This document shows, one piece after another, positions 29,264-41,103 of a DNA stretch of 64,000 nucleotides (within the stretch, counting starts at the first letter, position 1; every line of letters starts with the position of its first letter). Under the pieces are notes generated by a model. That model did no database searches and was not told the DNA's origin. It saw nothing but the letters and a program-made list of their open reading frames with translations. Position numbers and translations under genes: made by a program. This DNA is from Yersinia intermedia (GTDB lineage Bacteria > Pseudomonadota > Gammaproteobacteria > Enterobacterales > Enterobacteriaceae), in assembly GCF_900635455.1 (NCBI RefSeq), contig NZ_LR134116.1, positions 2,914,001 through 2,978,000 on the forward strand, given 5' to 3'.

Positions 29264-30280
29264 ATGAGCATTTATACCAAAACCGGCGATGCAGGCACCA
29301 CAGCCCTGTTCACCGGGCAACGTGTGAAAAAGAGCCATCCCCGGGTGGAAACTTACGGCACGCTGGATGAACTCAATGCAGCACTGAGCTTGTGTGCCCG
29401 CGTGACGCAGGGCGAGGAAAACCGTCAATTACTCGATGCCATACAACATCAGTTGTTTTATTTCAGCGCTGAATTGGCAAGCGAAGGTATCGCAACACCG
29501 CCTGCCGGGCGCAAAAGTATTAATGAACCTGAGATCCAAGCGCTGGAGCAAGCCGTAGACCGCTGTATGGCGGGGCTGCCACCGGTACAGGGTTTTATCC
29601 TGCCGGGTAGCAGTGAAGCCGGTAGCCGATTGCATTTTGCCCGCACTCTGGCACGGCGCTGTGAACGGCGGCTGATTGAACTGGCTGAACAAGTCCCGGT
29701 ACGCCCAGTGTTATTGCAATATCTAAACCGTTTATCGGATTGCCTGTACGCACTGGCCCGTGATGAAGACCAGCGCCAACAGTTACAACACACCACGCAA
29801 ACCGTGGTGGCCCGTTATCTGGCGGCAACAGCCCTCCCCCCAGCCACAAGTCAGCCACAAACAACGGCTTCTCTTGGATTTTCTGATGTTCATCAGTTAG
29901 TTAAATTGGCGGTCGATGCCGCCATGAAATTACAAATTGCTGTGGTCGTAGCACTGGCTGACCGCCACGGCAACATGATTATGACCTACCGCATGCCCGA
30001 CACCTTGCTGGTCAGCAGCGAACTGGCACCGAAAAAAGCCTGGACCGCTGTGGCGATGAAAACAGCAACTCACCAACTTAGCGATGCCGTACAACCGGGG
30101 GCCGACCTGTTCCAGCTTGAGGCCAGTACCGGTGGCAAAGTAGTGAGCTTTGGTGGTGGCTACCCGCTATGGCGTAACGGCCAATTAGTGGGGGGGTTAG
30201 GCATCAGCGGCGGTAGCGTCGAACAAGATATGCACATAGCAGAAGCGGCCATATCGGCTTTACATCTGAGGAATGAATAA
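29264..30280 (+). CDS. pduO: PduO, ATP:cob(I)alamin adenosyltransferase with C-terminal heme-binding-type domain
   Basis: Makes adenosylcobalamin for the dehydratase inside the compartment. I chose the ATG at 29264 (MSIYTKTGDAGTTALFTG), 338 residues, over an in-frame upstream TTG start because it matches the family N-terminus and has a GGGGAC ribosome site. Residues 1-185 are the adenosyltransferase; about 200-338 are a GlcG/DUF336 domain. The stop overlaps the pduP ATG. Confidence 0.95.
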   Translation: MSIYTKTGDAGTTALFTGQRVKKSHPRVETYGTLDELNAALSLCARVTQGEENRQLLDAIQHQLFYFSAELASEGIATPPAGRKSINEPEIQALEQAVDRCMAGLPPVQGFILPGSSEAGSRLHFARTLARRCERRLIELAEQVPVRPVLLQYLNRLSDCLYALARDEDQRQQLQHTTQTVVARYLAATALPPATSQPQTTASLGFSDVHQLVKLAVDAAMKLQIAVVVALADRHGNMIMTYRMPDTLLVSSELAPKKAWTAVAMKTATHQLSDAVQPGADLFQLEASTGGKVVSFGGGYPLWRNGQLVGGLGISGGSVEQDMHIAEAAISALHLRNE

Positions 30281-31668
30281 TGAATACCAATGACCTTGAA
30301 TCTCTCATTCGCACTATCCTCATTGAGCAACTGACGCCCACATCTGCGTCTGCCTCCAGCGCCATTTTTGCCAGCGTGGATGAAGCTGTCAATGCCGCTC
30401 ATAACGCATTCTTGCGTTATCAACAAAGCCCGATGAAAACCCGCAGCGCGATTATCCGCGCCCTGCGTGAACAGCTAAAAGCACAGTTGCCCTCACTGTC
30501 AGAACGCGGTGCCAGTGAAACCGGCATGGGGAACAAAGAAGATAAATTACTGAAAAATAAAGCAGCGTTAGAAAACACCCCAGGTATTGAAGATTTGTCC
30601 ACCACGGCGCTGACCGGCGATGGCGGCATGGTGTTATTCGAATACTCGCCTTTTGGCGTGATAGGTTCCGTTGCCCCTAGCACTAACCCAACCGAAACCA
30701 TTATTAATAACAGCATCAGTATGTTGGCGGCCGGTAATGCCATCTATTTTAGCCCACACCCAGGCGCTAAATCAGTATCACTGGATTTAATCGCCCAAAT
30801 TGAAGAAATCATCTTCAACAGTTGCGGTATTCGCAATCTGGTGGTGACCGTGAAAGAGCCAAGCTTTGAAGCCACTCAGCAGATGATGGCGCACGACAAA
30901 ATCGCCTTGCTGGCCATCACTGGCGGGCCTGCCATTGTGGCAATGGGCATGAAGAGCGGCAAAAAAGTGATTGGTGCCGGTGCCGGTAACCCACCTTGTC
31001 TGGTGGATGAAACGGCTGAATTGGTAAAAGCGGCGCAGGATATCGTGGCAGGAGCCTCATTCGATAATAACCTGCCCTGTATCGCTGAAAAGAGCCTGAT
31101 CGTGGTGGAGAGTGTTGCCGACAGGCTATTGCAACAGATGCAAGCCTTCGATGCGCTGCTGATCAGTAATCCGCAAGAGGTCGATAGCCTGCGCAAAGCC
31201 TGCCTGACACCTCAAGGCCACGCCAATAAGAATCTGGTGGGTAAAAGCCCGCTTGAACTGCTGAAAGCGGCGGGCATCGCTTGTCCGGCCAAAGCACCGC
31301 GCTTGCTGCTGGTTGAAGTGGCTGGTGACGATCCGCTGGTCACTACCGAACAACTGATGCCGCTGTTACCGGTGGTCCGGGTAAAGGATTTTGATGCTGG
31401 CCTGACGCTGGCACTGCAAGTGGAAGGTGGCCTGCACCATACCGCCACCATGCACTCACAAAATGTCTCGCGCCTGAATTTGGCCGCCCGACTGTTACAA
31501 ACCTCTATTTTTGTTAAAAACGGCCCGTCCTATGCCGGGATAGGCGTCGGCGGTGAAGGCTTTACCACCTTTACCATCGCCACCCCGACCGGCGAAGGCA
31601 CCACCTCGGCTCGCACCTTTGCGCGCCAGCGCCGCTGTGTGCTGACTAACGGTTTTTCCATTCGCTGA
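30280..31668 (+). CDS. pduP: PduP, CoA-acylating propionaldehyde dehydrogenase
   Basis: Oxidises propionaldehyde to propionyl-CoA with NAD+ and CoA. The 462-residue protein begins with an encapsulation helix ([18 protein letters not shown], about 18 residues). It has the aldehyde-dehydrogenase cysteine in [14 protein letters not shown] (near residue 269) and a [13 protein letters not shown] nucleotide-side stretch before it. It starts on the last base of the pduO stop and is 10 bases from pduQ. Confidence 0.96.
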   Translation: MNTNDLESLIRTILIEQLTPTSASASSAIFASVDEAVNAAHNAFLRYQQSPMKTRSAIIRALREQLKAQLPSLSERGASETGMGNKEDKLLKNKAALENTPGIEDLSTTALTGDGGMVLFEYSPFGVIGSVAPSTNPTETIINNSISMLAAGNAIYFSPHPGAKSVSLDLIAQIEEIIFNSCGIRNLVVTVKEPSFEATQQMMAHDKIALLAITGGPAIVAMGMKSGKKVIGAGAGNPPCLVDETAELVKAAQDIVAGASFDNNLPCIAEKSLIVVESVADRLLQQMQAFDALLISNPQEVDSLRKACLTPQGHANKNLVGKSPLELLKAAGIACPAKAPRLLLVEVAGDDPLVTTEQLMPLLPVVRVKDFDAGLTLALQVEGGLHHTATMHSQNVSRLNLAARLLQTSIFVKNGPSYAGIGVGGEGFTTFTIATPTGEGTTSARTFARQRRCVLTNGFSIR

Positions 31669-31678
31669 GCGAGGACGT

Positions 31679-32795
31679 ATGAAGACTTTTTTCCTGCAAA
31701 CACGTATTTACAGCGGGGAAGGCAGCCTTAAGGTGCTGCAACGCTTCCATCAACGCAAAATCTGGATTGTCTGCGATGGCTTTCTGGCCACCTCACCGTT
31801 GCTGGATCGCTTAAAACAGGTGCTGGCAGAGGATAACCAAATCAGTCTGTTCAGCGACATTACGCCGGACCCGAACATTAACACCGTGGTTAAAGGCATT
31901 GAGCAGATGCATGCCTTGCGCCCCGATGTGGTGATTGGTTTTGGCGGCGGCTCCGCACTAGATGCGGCGAAAGCCATTGTCTGGTTCAGTCGTAAACAAG
32001 GGATAGAGATCGAGACCTGTATCGCTATCCCGACCACCAGCGGCACGGGTTCAGAAGTGACCAGTGCCTGTGTGATCAGCGACCCAGAAAAAAGTATTAA
32101 ATACCCTCTGTTTGACGATGATATTTACCCGGACATCGCCATTCTGGACCCGGCTCTGGTGGTTACCGTACCGCCAGTTATCACCGCCAATACCGGGCTG
32201 GATGTGTTGACTCACGCGTTGGAAGCCTATGTTTCCCCGCGTGCCAGTGACTTTACTGATGCGCTGGCAGAAAAAGCGGTGCAGTTGGTGTTCCGCCACC
32301 TGCCCACCGCTTGCCGCAAAGGTGATTGCCTGATTACCCGAGGCAAGATGCACAACGCTTCCACGCTGGCTGGCATGGCATTCAGCCAGGCTGGTCTGGG
32401 CATCAATCATGCTATCGCACACCAGTTGGGGGGGGCAATTTCATATCGCGCACGGTTTGGCGAATGCCTTGCTATTGGTGCCGGTGATTCGCTTTAACGC
32501 GCTTGATGCGCGGGCATGTAAACGCTATGCGCGATTGGCAAAACTGTGCCATTTCAGTGCGGAAAATGGCGATGAGCGCAGCGCAGTCAACCAATTGGTC
32601 CATCAGATTGAACAACTCAAACGCCAGTGCGGATTACCTCAGCCGCTGGCCGCGATGAAAATCAATGAGGGCCAGTTAGAGCAACGTATTCCCGACATAA
32701 TTACCGCCGCACTTGCCGATGTGACACTGCGCACTAACCCGCGTGCGGCTGACGGCAATGATATCCGTGGGATTATCGAGGCGCTTTATGAGTGA
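31679..32795 (+). pseudogene. pduQ: pduQ, propanol dehydrogenase, frameshifted at a G8 run
   Basis: Iron-dependent alcohol dehydrogenase that reduces propionaldehyde to 1-propanol and regenerates NAD+. Frame 1 (31679-32497) gives 272 residues: the [12 protein letters not shown] cofactor motif, [16 protein letters not shown], and [10 protein letters not shown], then a wrong tail. The true C-terminus continues in another frame to the TGA at 32795. It picks up at [16 protein letters not shown], which holds the last metal-binding-type His. The switch falls in eight G at 32428-32435; seven G would restore one 371-residue frame, the normal length. This is a real mutation, a phase-variable tract or a sequencing error. 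Confidence 0.92.
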
Positions 32796-34179
32796 CCTAC
32801 ACAGTGCGGATACCTGCTTGCTACCCGCCTACGGTGAACTGGCTGATTGTGATGCCGTGACTATTCAGCAACGGGTTCAGCACGCGGGTGTGGTCGGTGC
32901 CGGGGGTGCGGGTTTCCCAACGGCAGTGAAGCTACAAGCGCAGGCTGAGATTTTTCTAGTCAATGCGGCTGAGTGCGAGCCAATGCTGAAAGTGGATCAG
33001 CAGTTGATGCCGCGCCAGGCAGCCCGACTGGTGCGCGGTGTGCTGTATGGCATGAAAGCCACCGGCGCACGCGAAGGCATCATCGCCTTAAAAGCCAAAT
33101 ATAGTGAGGCGATTGCCGCACTAACCCCACTATTACCGCCACAAATCCGGCTACATATTCTGCCCGATGTCTATCCCGCCGGTGATGAGGTTATCACTAT
33201 TTGGCTGGCAACTGGCCGCCGGGTGCCACCTGCGGCGCTGCCAGTCAGCATCGGCGTGGTGGTGAACAACGTGCAAACGCTACTCAATGTGGCACGGGCG
33301 GTGGAACAGCAGTGGCCGGTGACTCGCCGCACCCTGACCGTAAATGGTGCAGTGGCGAAACCCTTAACCCTGACGGTACCGCTGGGTACCCCGCTGCGCG
33401 AGGTTCTGGCGCTGGCAGGAGGGGCTACCATCAACAATCCGGCCTATATCAATGGCGGGCCAATGATGGGTCATGCCCTGCATGACCTTGACCAACCGGT
33501 AACTAAAACTACCGGCGGCCTGTTGGTGCTGCCCGCTGACCACTTACTGATTACCCGCCGCGCCCGCAGCGACCAGGATGTGCTAGCCATTGCTCGTACC
33601 GTATGTGAGCAGTGCCGCATGTGTACTGAGTTATGCCCGCGTCATTTGATTGGCCATGAGCTTCCCCCGCATCTGCTGGTGCGCGCGATAACCTATCAAC
33701 AAGTTGCCACACCAGACATTTTACTCAGCGCCCTGACCTGCTCGGAATGCGGGCTTTGTGAAAGTTACGCCTGCCCGGTGGATATTTCACCGATGCGCAT
33801 TAACCGCCTGCTGAAAACGCAGTTGCGGGCGCAAGGTGCCCGCTATCAAGGGGCGCTACGTGAGGCCGATCCGATGGCTAATTACCGCATGGTACCGATA
33901 TCAAGGCTGATTGCCCGTCTGGATCTCACCGACTGGTATCAGGCCGCGCCATTCAGCGAACAGGACTATCAGCCACTACAGGTGGTATTGCCATTGCGCC
34001 AGCATATCGGGGCTGCCGCCGACGCCATCGTCACGGTCGGCGAACGGGTCGATCACGGTCAACTTATTGGCCAAATTCCGAATAACGCGTTAGGCGCACC
34101 GGTGCATGCCAGTATCAGCGGCACGGTCACGGCTATTAGCGCAAATACCATCACCCTTAAACGGGCTGACGTTTATTAA
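32788..34179 (+). CDS. pduS: PduS, cobalamin reductase (flavin and Fe-S)
   Basis: Reduces cob(III)alamin and cob(II)alamin so PduO can adenosylate it. The ATG at 32788 ([13 protein letters not shown]) overlaps the pduQ stop, giving 463 residues. The N-terminal RnfC-like flavin region has [12 protein letters not shown] and NAAECEPML near residue 50. Two [4Fe-4S] motifs follow: [12 protein letters not shown] (near 288) and [13 protein letters not shown] (near 332). A short biotinyl-lipoyl-like C-terminal domain ends the protein. Confidence 0.94.
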   Translation: MSDLHSADTCLLPAYGELADCDAVTIQQRVQHAGVVGAGGAGFPTAVKLQAQAEIFLVNAAECEPMLKVDQQLMPRQAARLVRGVLYGMKATGAREGIIALKAKYSEAIAALTPLLPPQIRLHILPDVYPAGDEVITIWLATGRRVPPAALPVSIGVVVNNVQTLLNVARAVEQQWPVTRRTLTVNGAVAKPLTLTVPLGTPLREVLALAGGATINNPAYINGGPMMGHALHDLDQPVTKTTGGLLVLPADHLLITRRARSDQDVLAIARTVCEQCRMCTELCPRHLIGHELPPHLLVRAITYQQVATPDILLSALTCSECGLCESYACPVDISPMRINRLLKTQLRAQGARYQGALREADPMANYRMVPISRLIARLDLTDWYQAAPFSEQDYQPLQVVLPLRQHIGAAADAIVTVGERVDHGQLIGQIPNNALGAPVHASISGTVTAISANTITLKRADVY

Positions 34180-34190
34180 AAGGAAGGGCT

Positions 34191-34748
34191 ATGTCACAAG
34201 CCATTGGAATTGTTGAATTAAGCAGTATCGCCAAGGGCATGGAAGTCTGCGATTTGATGCTGAAAAGCGCTAACGTCAGCCTATTGGTGAGCAAAACCCT
34301 GTGCCCCGGTAAATATCTGTTGATGGTCGGTGGCGATATCGGTGCCGTTACCCAATCGGTACAAAACGGTGAGCGGCACAGTGGGCATCTGTTGGTCGAT
34401 AGCATCGTCCTGCCCAACCTTCATCCATCTGTATTGCCGGCGATCAGCGGCCTGAATACGGTGGAGAACCGCCAGGCGGCAGGTGTGGTGGAAACCTGGA
34501 GTGTGGCGGCCTGTATTACTGCCGCCGACCGCGCGGTCAAAGCGGCCAATGTCACGCTGGTGCGGATCCATATGGCGTTTGGCATCGGCGGCAAATGCTA
34601 TCAGGTGCTCAGCGGCGATATTGCTGATGTACAAACTGCCGTGGACGTTGCCAGCCAGTGTGCCGGTGAGAAGGGATTATTGGTTTACAGCTCAGTGATC
34701 CCACGGCCCCATGAGGCGCTATGGCGTCAGTTAGTTCAGGAGGCATGA
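34191..34748 (+). CDS. pduT: PduT, shell protein with tandem BMC domains and Fe-S site
   Basis: Trimeric shell protein (185 residues, two BMC domains) that binds a [4Fe-4S] cluster at its pore in Salmonella through Cys38. Cys38 is present here in KTLCPGKY. Inferred role: electron passage to PduS or similar. Its TGA shares a base with the pduU ATG. Confidence 0.95.
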   Translation: MSQAIGIVELSSIAKGMEVCDLMLKSANVSLLVSKTLCPGKYLLMVGGDIGAVTQSVQNGERHSGHLLVDSIVLPNLHPSVLPAISGLNTVENRQAAGVVETWSVAACITAADRAVKAANVTLVRIHMAFGIGGKCYQVLSGDIADVQTAVDVASQCAGEKGLLVYSSVIPRPHEALWRQLVQEA

Positions 34749-35098
34749 TGGAAAAGAGCAGCACCCCCGAGCGCGTGATTCAGGAATATGTTCCCGGTAA
34801 ACAGATAACCCTGGCGCATCTGATAGCCAACCCCAATAAGGCACTTTACAAAAAACTGGGGCTGAATGATGTCAGTAGCGCCATTGGCATCTTGACCATT
34901 ACGCCTAGCGAAGCCTCGATTATTGCCAGTGATATCGCCACCAAATCCGGTGCAGTTGAGATTGGTTTTATCGACCGTTTCACCGGTGCAGTGGTGTTTA
35001 CCGGTGATGTATCAGCGGTGGAATATGCACTGAAACAGGTGATCCATACCCTCGGCGACATGATGAAGTTTACCGCCTGCCCGATGACCCGGACCTGA
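34748..35098 (+). CDS. pduU: PduU, circularly permuted BMC shell protein
   Basis: Minor shell protein of 116 residues from the ATG at 34748 ([18 protein letters not shown]). The preceding in-frame ATG at 34745 adds one Met and is equally possible. The N-terminal strand-forming extension and [11 protein letters not shown] match the PduU/EutS type, in which a small beta-barrel caps the pore. The length equals that of Salmonella PduU. Confidence 0.94.
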   Translation: MEKSSTPERVIQEYVPGKQITLAHLIANPNKALYKKLGLNDVSSAIGILTITPSEASIIASDIATKSGAVEIGFIDRFTGAVVFTGDVSAVEYALKQVIHTLGDMMKFTACPMTRT

Positions 35099-35102
35099 TG
35101 CC

Positions 35103-36762
<1,660 letters not shown>

Positions 36763-36770
36763 GAGGCAAT

Positions 36771-37547
36771 ATGAAAAGTGGGAAAGTTTGGTTGGTAGGC
36801 GCAGGGCCAGGGGATGCCGCGCTGATTACGGTGAAGGGATTACATGTTATTCGTCGCGCTGATGCGCTGGTCTATGACCGTTTGGTGTGTGCTGAGTTAC
36901 TGGCAGAAGCCCCTGATGGTTGTGAAATGATCAATGTGGGCAAAAACCCCAACCACCATTTGGTACCACAAACGGAGATCAATCAAATTCTGGTTGATTG
37001 CGCTCAACGTGGGCTGAATGTGGTGCGGCTCAAAGGCGGTGATCCTTATGTCTTTGGCCGTGGCGGTGAAGAAGCTGAAACACTGGCGTTGGCCGGTATT
37101 CCGTTTGAGGTGGTTCCAGGGATAAGTTCTGCCATTGGCGGGCTGGCTTATGCGGGTATTCCGGTAACACATCGTGATTATGCCTCAGGCTTTCATGTGA
37201 TAACCGGCCATCTGCGCCAAGGCAATGAGCCACAGGACTGGGCAACATTGGCCAAGCTGGAAGGTACGCTGATTATCCTAATGGGGATGACACAACTGAC
37301 AACCATTTGCCAGCAGTTGGTCGCCGGGGGGAAAGCCCCCACAACACCTGCCGCCGTGGTGATGTACGCCAGCCACCAGCAACAGCAAGTTGCCAGCGGC
37401 ACACTGCTCACATTAGCCGATCAGGTTGCCGCACAGGGTTTATCGGCACCGGCGCTGATTGTTATTGGTGACGTGGTACGCCTACGGGATGTGCTCGCCT
37501 TCACGCCGGAGCTATTGTCGCTAAACGCTATTCCCTCGCTGATATAG
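36771..37547 (+). CDS. cobA: Uroporphyrinogen-III C-methyltransferase (SUMT)
   Basis: Methylates uroporphyrinogen III at C2 and C7 to give precorrin-2, the entry to the corrin route. The 258-residue single-domain enzyme has WLVGAGPGDAALITVKG at the start and VRLKGGDPYVFGRGGEE near residue 85, both SUMT hallmarks, and no CysG-type N-terminal domain. Being nine bases after pduW, it should be induced with propanediol use. The symbol cobA is the SUMT usage, not the Salmonella CobA adenosyltransferase. Confidence 0.92.
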   Translation: MKSGKVWLVGAGPGDAALITVKGLHVIRRADALVYDRLVCAELLAEAPDGCEMINVGKNPNHHLVPQTEINQILVDCAQRGLNVVRLKGGDPYVFGRGGEEAETLALAGIPFEVVPGISSAIGGLAYAGIPVTHRDYASGFHVITGHLRQGNEPQDWATLAKLEGTLIILMGMTQLTTICQQLVAGGKAPTTPAAVVMYASHQQQQVASGTLLTLADQVAAQGLSAPALIVIGDVVRLRDVLAFTPELLSLNAIPSLI

Positions 37548-37551
37548 CCAA

Positions 37552-37685
37552 CGTCATTGGCGTTGTAGGTAGGCAGCAAGTAAACGCATCCCGATGAGCT
37601 TATTCATATAGGGTCAACGACAAGTAAGTGATTCGGGTAAGTGTGCGTAGCAAACAACCCTACAGCATCAAGGGCGAAGGGTATG
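37552..37685. repeat. ERIC element with internal insertion
   Basis: Matches the ERIC consensus in order: GTAGGTAGGCAGCAAG, CATCCCGATGAGCTTAT, AAGTAAGTGATTCGGGT, and the terminal GAAGGGTAT. About 18 extra bases lie in the central palindrome. It separates cobA from cobD and may affect readthrough in the operon. Confidence 0.8.
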
Positions 37686-37726
37686 GTACTCTAAACACAC
37701 AAGCTATATAGGGGAATAGAGTAGCA

Positions 37727-38800
37727 ATGAGTGAGCATGGTGGGAATGTGCTGGAAATGGCACTGAAAATCGGCACAGATGCAGCCAATATCATTGACTT
37801 CAGTGCCAATATTAATCCGCTGGGCATGCCGGAATCCTTGAAAACGGCGATTATCGAACAATTGGCCCGTGCCGAACACTATCCTGATGTTGAGTATCGC
37901 CAATTACACGCAGCGTTGGCCCGCGCTCACCACTGCCTGCCAGAGAATATTATGGCGGGCAATGGTGCTACTGAGCTGATTTACGCGGTGGTGCAGCATC
38001 TGCAACCCCGCACTGCGGTGCTGTTGACACCAGGCTTTGCTGAGTACCGCCGCGCCCTGCAACGGGTCGGCTGCCAGATTCATGATTACCAGATGAGTGA
38101 GGCAGATGGCTATCAGCCCGATGAACGCCTACTGGCGCTATTAGCCCAACAGCGCCCAGACTGCCTATTTCTGGCGACACCCAACAACCCGACCGGCCTG
38201 ATGCCGGATGCCAAATTGCTGCAAGCCATTGTGCAGTGTTGCCATCAGCACCACATTGCTTTGATTATCGATGAAGCTTTTATCGATTTCTTGCCAGATG
38301 CGCCGGGGCTTACCCCTCAATTAGCAGATTTCCCACACTTATACTTGTTGCGCTCACTGACCAAGTTTTTTGCCATTCCGGGATTGCGCCTTGGCTATCT
38401 GCTCAGTGGCGATCAGGCAGCGCTGGCGCAAATGAAACAGCAACGCGAGCCTTGGACTATCAATGCTTTTGCCGCACTGGCGGGTGAGATTATTCTCGAC
38501 GACCAACCTTATATTCAAGCCACGCATCAATGGTTGGCGCAGCAGCGGCCTTGGTTATATCAGCATTTAGCCGCCCTACCCGCGTTGCAGGTGTGGCAAG
38601 GGTGCGCCAATTACATTTTCCTGCGCTGCCTTAAACCTGAACTTAATCTGCAACATGCGTTGTTGCAGCATCATATATTGATTCGCCATTGTGCGAATTA
38701 CCCCGGTCTAACCCGCAACCACTACCGTGTGGCAATCAAAAGCGCAGCAGATAACCAACGGCTGATCAGTGCCTTACAGCAGATCTTTGGTCATGGCTGA
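37727..38800 (+). CDS. cobD: CobD, L-threonine-O-3-phosphate decarboxylase
   Basis: PLP enzyme making (R)-1-amino-2-propanol phosphate, the linker attached by CbiB. The 357-residue protein has IDFSANINPLGMP near residue 22, TPNNPTGLMP near residue 149, and the PLP-lysine region LRSLTKFFAIPGLRLGY near residue 207. It follows the ERIC element and overlaps pduX by eight bases. Confidence 0.94.
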   Translation: MSEHGGNVLEMALKIGTDAANIIDFSANINPLGMPESLKTAIIEQLARAEHYPDVEYRQLHAALARAHHCLPENIMAGNGATELIYAVVQHLQPRTAVLLTPGFAEYRRALQRVGCQIHDYQMSEADGYQPDERLLALLAQQRPDCLFLATPNNPTGLMPDAKLLQAIVQCCHQHHIALIIDEAFIDFLPDAPGLTPQLADFPHLYLLRSLTKFFAIPGLRLGYLLSGDQAALAQMKQQREPWTINAFAALAGEIILDDQPYIQATHQWLAQQRPWLYQHLAALPALQVWQGCANYIFLRCLKPELNLQHALLQHHILIRHCANYPGLTRNHYRVAIKSAADNQRLISALQQIFGHG

Positions 38801-39653
38801 AGCCCGTTGCCCGGCCTCTTGTGGTGAGCTGATTCAGGGCTGGATACTGGGTGGTGAGAAGCTTATCTCCTGCCCGGTCAACTGGTTTAGTACGGTATCG
38901 GTAACCGACGGTGTACCGGGCAAGAATGAACGCCCACGCATGCGCCAGATGCTGCGGTCGGTACTGGCCTATTTTGACCAGCCTGCGGAAAGGGTCAATG
39001 ACCTGCACATCAGTTTTGATTCCACCATTCCGGTAGCAAAAGGGCTTGCCAGCAGTACCGCCGATATCGCTGCCACTGCACTGGCAACCGCCCGCCATCT
39101 CGGTGAAACACTCAACGAAGCTGCGCTGGCAGCACTGTGCGTCCGGTTAGAACCCACTGACAGCACGCTGTTTCGGCAACTGACACTGTTTGACCACCAA
39201 ACTGCCGCAACACAAATCTCCTATGACTGGCAGCCCGCGATAGATATTTTGTTACTGGAAAGCCCGCAGCTCCTCAAAACTGAGGATTTCCACCGCCGTG
39301 ATCGCCAACCGGCGCTACTGGCAAGTGCCACCTCGCTGGAGCGAGCATGGCAACTGTTTACCCAAGCCGCCGAGCACCGCGATTGTTCACTGCTGGGCCA
39401 GGCCACCACATTGAGTGCGCAAGCCAGCCAGCGTTTGCTGGTAAAACCAGACTTTACCGCCCTGCTGCAACTGGTGGAGGAGTTGGATTTATACGGGTTG
39501 AACGTAGCCCACAGTGGCAGTGTGGTTGGATTATTACTTGACCGTCAACGTCATGACGTGGAGCAGGTGTACTGGCAATTGCAGCAGCGCAACATCAACC
39601 GCCATTATCCACGCCAGCACCTGTTAACCATGGTACCCGGTGGCGTGCGTTAA
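38793..39653 (+). CDS. pduX: PduX, L-threonine kinase
   Basis: GHMP-family kinase forming L-threonine-O-3-phosphate, the CobD substrate. The ATG at 38793 (MAEARCPASCGELIQG) lies in the end of cobD and gives 286 residues. The GHMP ATP-loop PVAKGLASSTADIAA is near residue 81. Overlap with cobD matches their consecutive reactions and suggests coupled translation. Last gene of the island on this strand. Confidence 0.94.
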   Translation: MAEARCPASCGELIQGWILGGEKLISCPVNWFSTVSVTDGVPGKNERPRMRQMLRSVLAYFDQPAERVNDLHISFDSTIPVAKGLASSTADIAATALATARHLGETLNEAALAALCVRLEPTDSTLFRQLTLFDHQTAATQISYDWQPAIDILLLESPQLLKTEDFHRRDRQPALLASATSLERAWQLFTQAAEHRDCSLLGQATTLSAQASQRLLVKPDFTALLQLVEELDLYGLNVAHSGSVVGLLLDRQRHDVEQVYWQLQQRNINRHYPRQHLLTMVPGGVR

Positions 39654-40040
39654 CCCGTAATTCAGCATCAGGCCATGATAGCGAAAAGTGGTGAATCATC
39701 TGAACCAGAATATCCATGAAAATATCGCTGTTATTACCTCTTCGCGTACCATTTCTATGTAATTCTCTTTGTCTTGCCCCCAAAAATCATGACTCCAGTC
39801 ACAAACAGGGAATGCAGCTATTTTGTCCATGTAAATAGCATTCATGTATATGGGGGAAACTGCTATCAAGGTATTAGATTCGTCCTACAGGAAATGTAGT
39901 GAAGATGTAAAATCTGTTTCCTGTTAAATCTTCATTTTTTTAAAAACATAAATAAAATTCATGTAATACAGCATTTTGAATATTGCACCAATACCTTAAA
40001 TAGCAACGACCTCAACCTACATGAGTTCCGGGAGCCTTAG
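39654..40040. other. Spacer between pduX and the sugar ABC operon
   Basis: About 390 bases, AT-rich towards the right end, probably holding the promoter of the ABC operon; I cannot fix a -10/-35 pair. No clear terminator for pduX is visible. The left half carries a 49-codon minus-strand frame listed separately. Confidence 0.5.
39696..39845 (-). CDS. Possible small protein or gene remnant, 49 residues
   Basis: A minus-strand ATG frame reads MNAIYMDKIAAFPVCDWSHD, continues through an acidic helical-looking part (KENYIEMVREEV) and ends in an aromatic tail (SWIFWFR). A second in-frame ATG lies five codons in. The composition looks protein-like, but no good ribosome site precedes either ATG, so it may be a fragment of a lost gene. 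I do not recognise the family. Confidence 0.27.
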   Translation of the reverse strand: MNAIYMDKIAAFPVCDWSHDFWGQDKENYIEMVREEVITAIFSWIFWFR

Positions 40041-41024
40041 ATGAATAAATTGAGTGTGAAAACCCTGTTGGCAGCCAGCTTGTTCAGCATGATGGTGTGC
40101 TCAGGCAGCGCGCTGGCACAGGAAGTAGAAGTGGTTAATATCTCCAAAATCGCCGGTATGCCGTGGTTTAACCGCATGGGTGAAGGTGTGGAACGTGCCG
40201 GTAAAGATCTGGCTATCAAAGCCTATCAAATTGGCCCTTCCAGTACCGATGCCCCACAGCAGGTTAAGATCATTGAAGACTTAATTGCCAAAAAAGTCAG
40301 TGCTATCAGCATCGTACCTAACGATGCCGATGTGCTGGAGCCCGTATTCAAGAAAGCCCGTGAAGCCGGTATTGTGGTGTTAACCAATGAATCTCCAGGG
40401 CAACCAAGTGCTAACTGGGATATTGAAATCATCGATAACGCCAAATTTGCAGCAGATAACGTGGAAGAGATGGCAAAAGCCATGGGCGGTAAAGGCGGTT
40501 ATGTGATTTATGTCGGCAGCCTGACCGTGCCACAACATAATCTGTGGGCCGATCTGTTTGTTAAATATCAGAAAGAGCACTACCCCGATATGTTCGAGGT
40601 GACCAGCCGTATGCCCGTTGCCGAAAGTATTGATGATTCACGCCGTACCACGCTCGATTTGATGAAAGCGCACAGTGACCTGAAAGGTATTGTCGCCTTC
40701 GGTTCGCAAGGTCCGATCGGTGCAGGCCGTGCAGTGAAAGAGAAACGCGCGAAAAACAACGTCCATGTCTTCGGTATGATGATCCCTTCACAGGCGGCAT
40801 CTCTGATTAAAAGCGGTGATATCGCGATGGGCGTGACCTATGACCCAGGTTCTGCCGGTTATGCATTGACCGCCGTTGCGAACAAAGTGCTGAAAGGTGA
40901 AAAAATTGAGTCAGGTATGGAAATTCCTGGCGTGGGTAAAGCTGAAGTTGACCAAGATAAGCATCTGATCCAGTTCCACAATGTATTACGGGTAACCAAA
41001 GACAACGTGGATTCACTGTATTGA
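40041..41024 (+). CDS. CUT2-type sugar ABC transporter, periplasmic binding protein
   Basis: Substrate-binding protein of 327 residues with a signal peptide of about 26 residues (LLAASLFSMMVCSGSALA, cut after Ala). The mature part has the two-lobe sugar-binding fold of the RbsB/LsrB/RhaS group: VVNISKIAGMPWFNRMGEGV, a SISIVPNDADVLEPV hinge region and NESPG. Ligand is unknown; a pentose, deoxyhexose or AI-2-like molecule is possible. Proximity to pdu suggests, but does not show, a sugar that yields propanediol. First gene of a four-gene importer. Confidence 0.85.
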   Translation: MNKLSVKTLLAASLFSMMVCSGSALAQEVEVVNISKIAGMPWFNRMGEGVERAGKDLAIKAYQIGPSSTDAPQQVKIIEDLIAKKVSAISIVPNDADVLEPVFKKAREAGIVVLTNESPGQPSANWDIEIIDNAKFAADNVEEMAKAMGGKGGYVIYVGSLTVPQHNLWADLFVKYQKEHYPDMFEVTSRMPVAESIDDSRRTTLDLMKAHSDLKGIVAFGSQGPIGAGRAVKEKRAKNNVHVFGMMIPSQAASLIKSGDIAMGVTYDPGSAGYALTAVANKVLKGEKIESGMEIPGVGKAEVDQDKHLIQFHNVLRVTKDNVDSLY

Positions 41025-41036
41025 TTCACTAAGTTA

Positions 41037-41069
41037 TTGCGGGGCCGGACGCCCTGTCTGGCCCCGCAA
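41037..41069 (+). terminator. Strong hairpin between binding-protein and ATPase genes
   Basis: A 14-bp GC-rich stem (arms 41037-41050 and 41056-41069, loop GCCCT) lies 13 bases after the binding-protein stop. It is not followed by a T run. Such hairpins often lower readthrough or protect the upstream message, so that the binding protein is made in excess over the membrane parts. Confidence 0.6.
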
Positions 41070-41103
41070 TTAATTCATTAGGGATCAAAAGGATATAGGA
41101 TAT

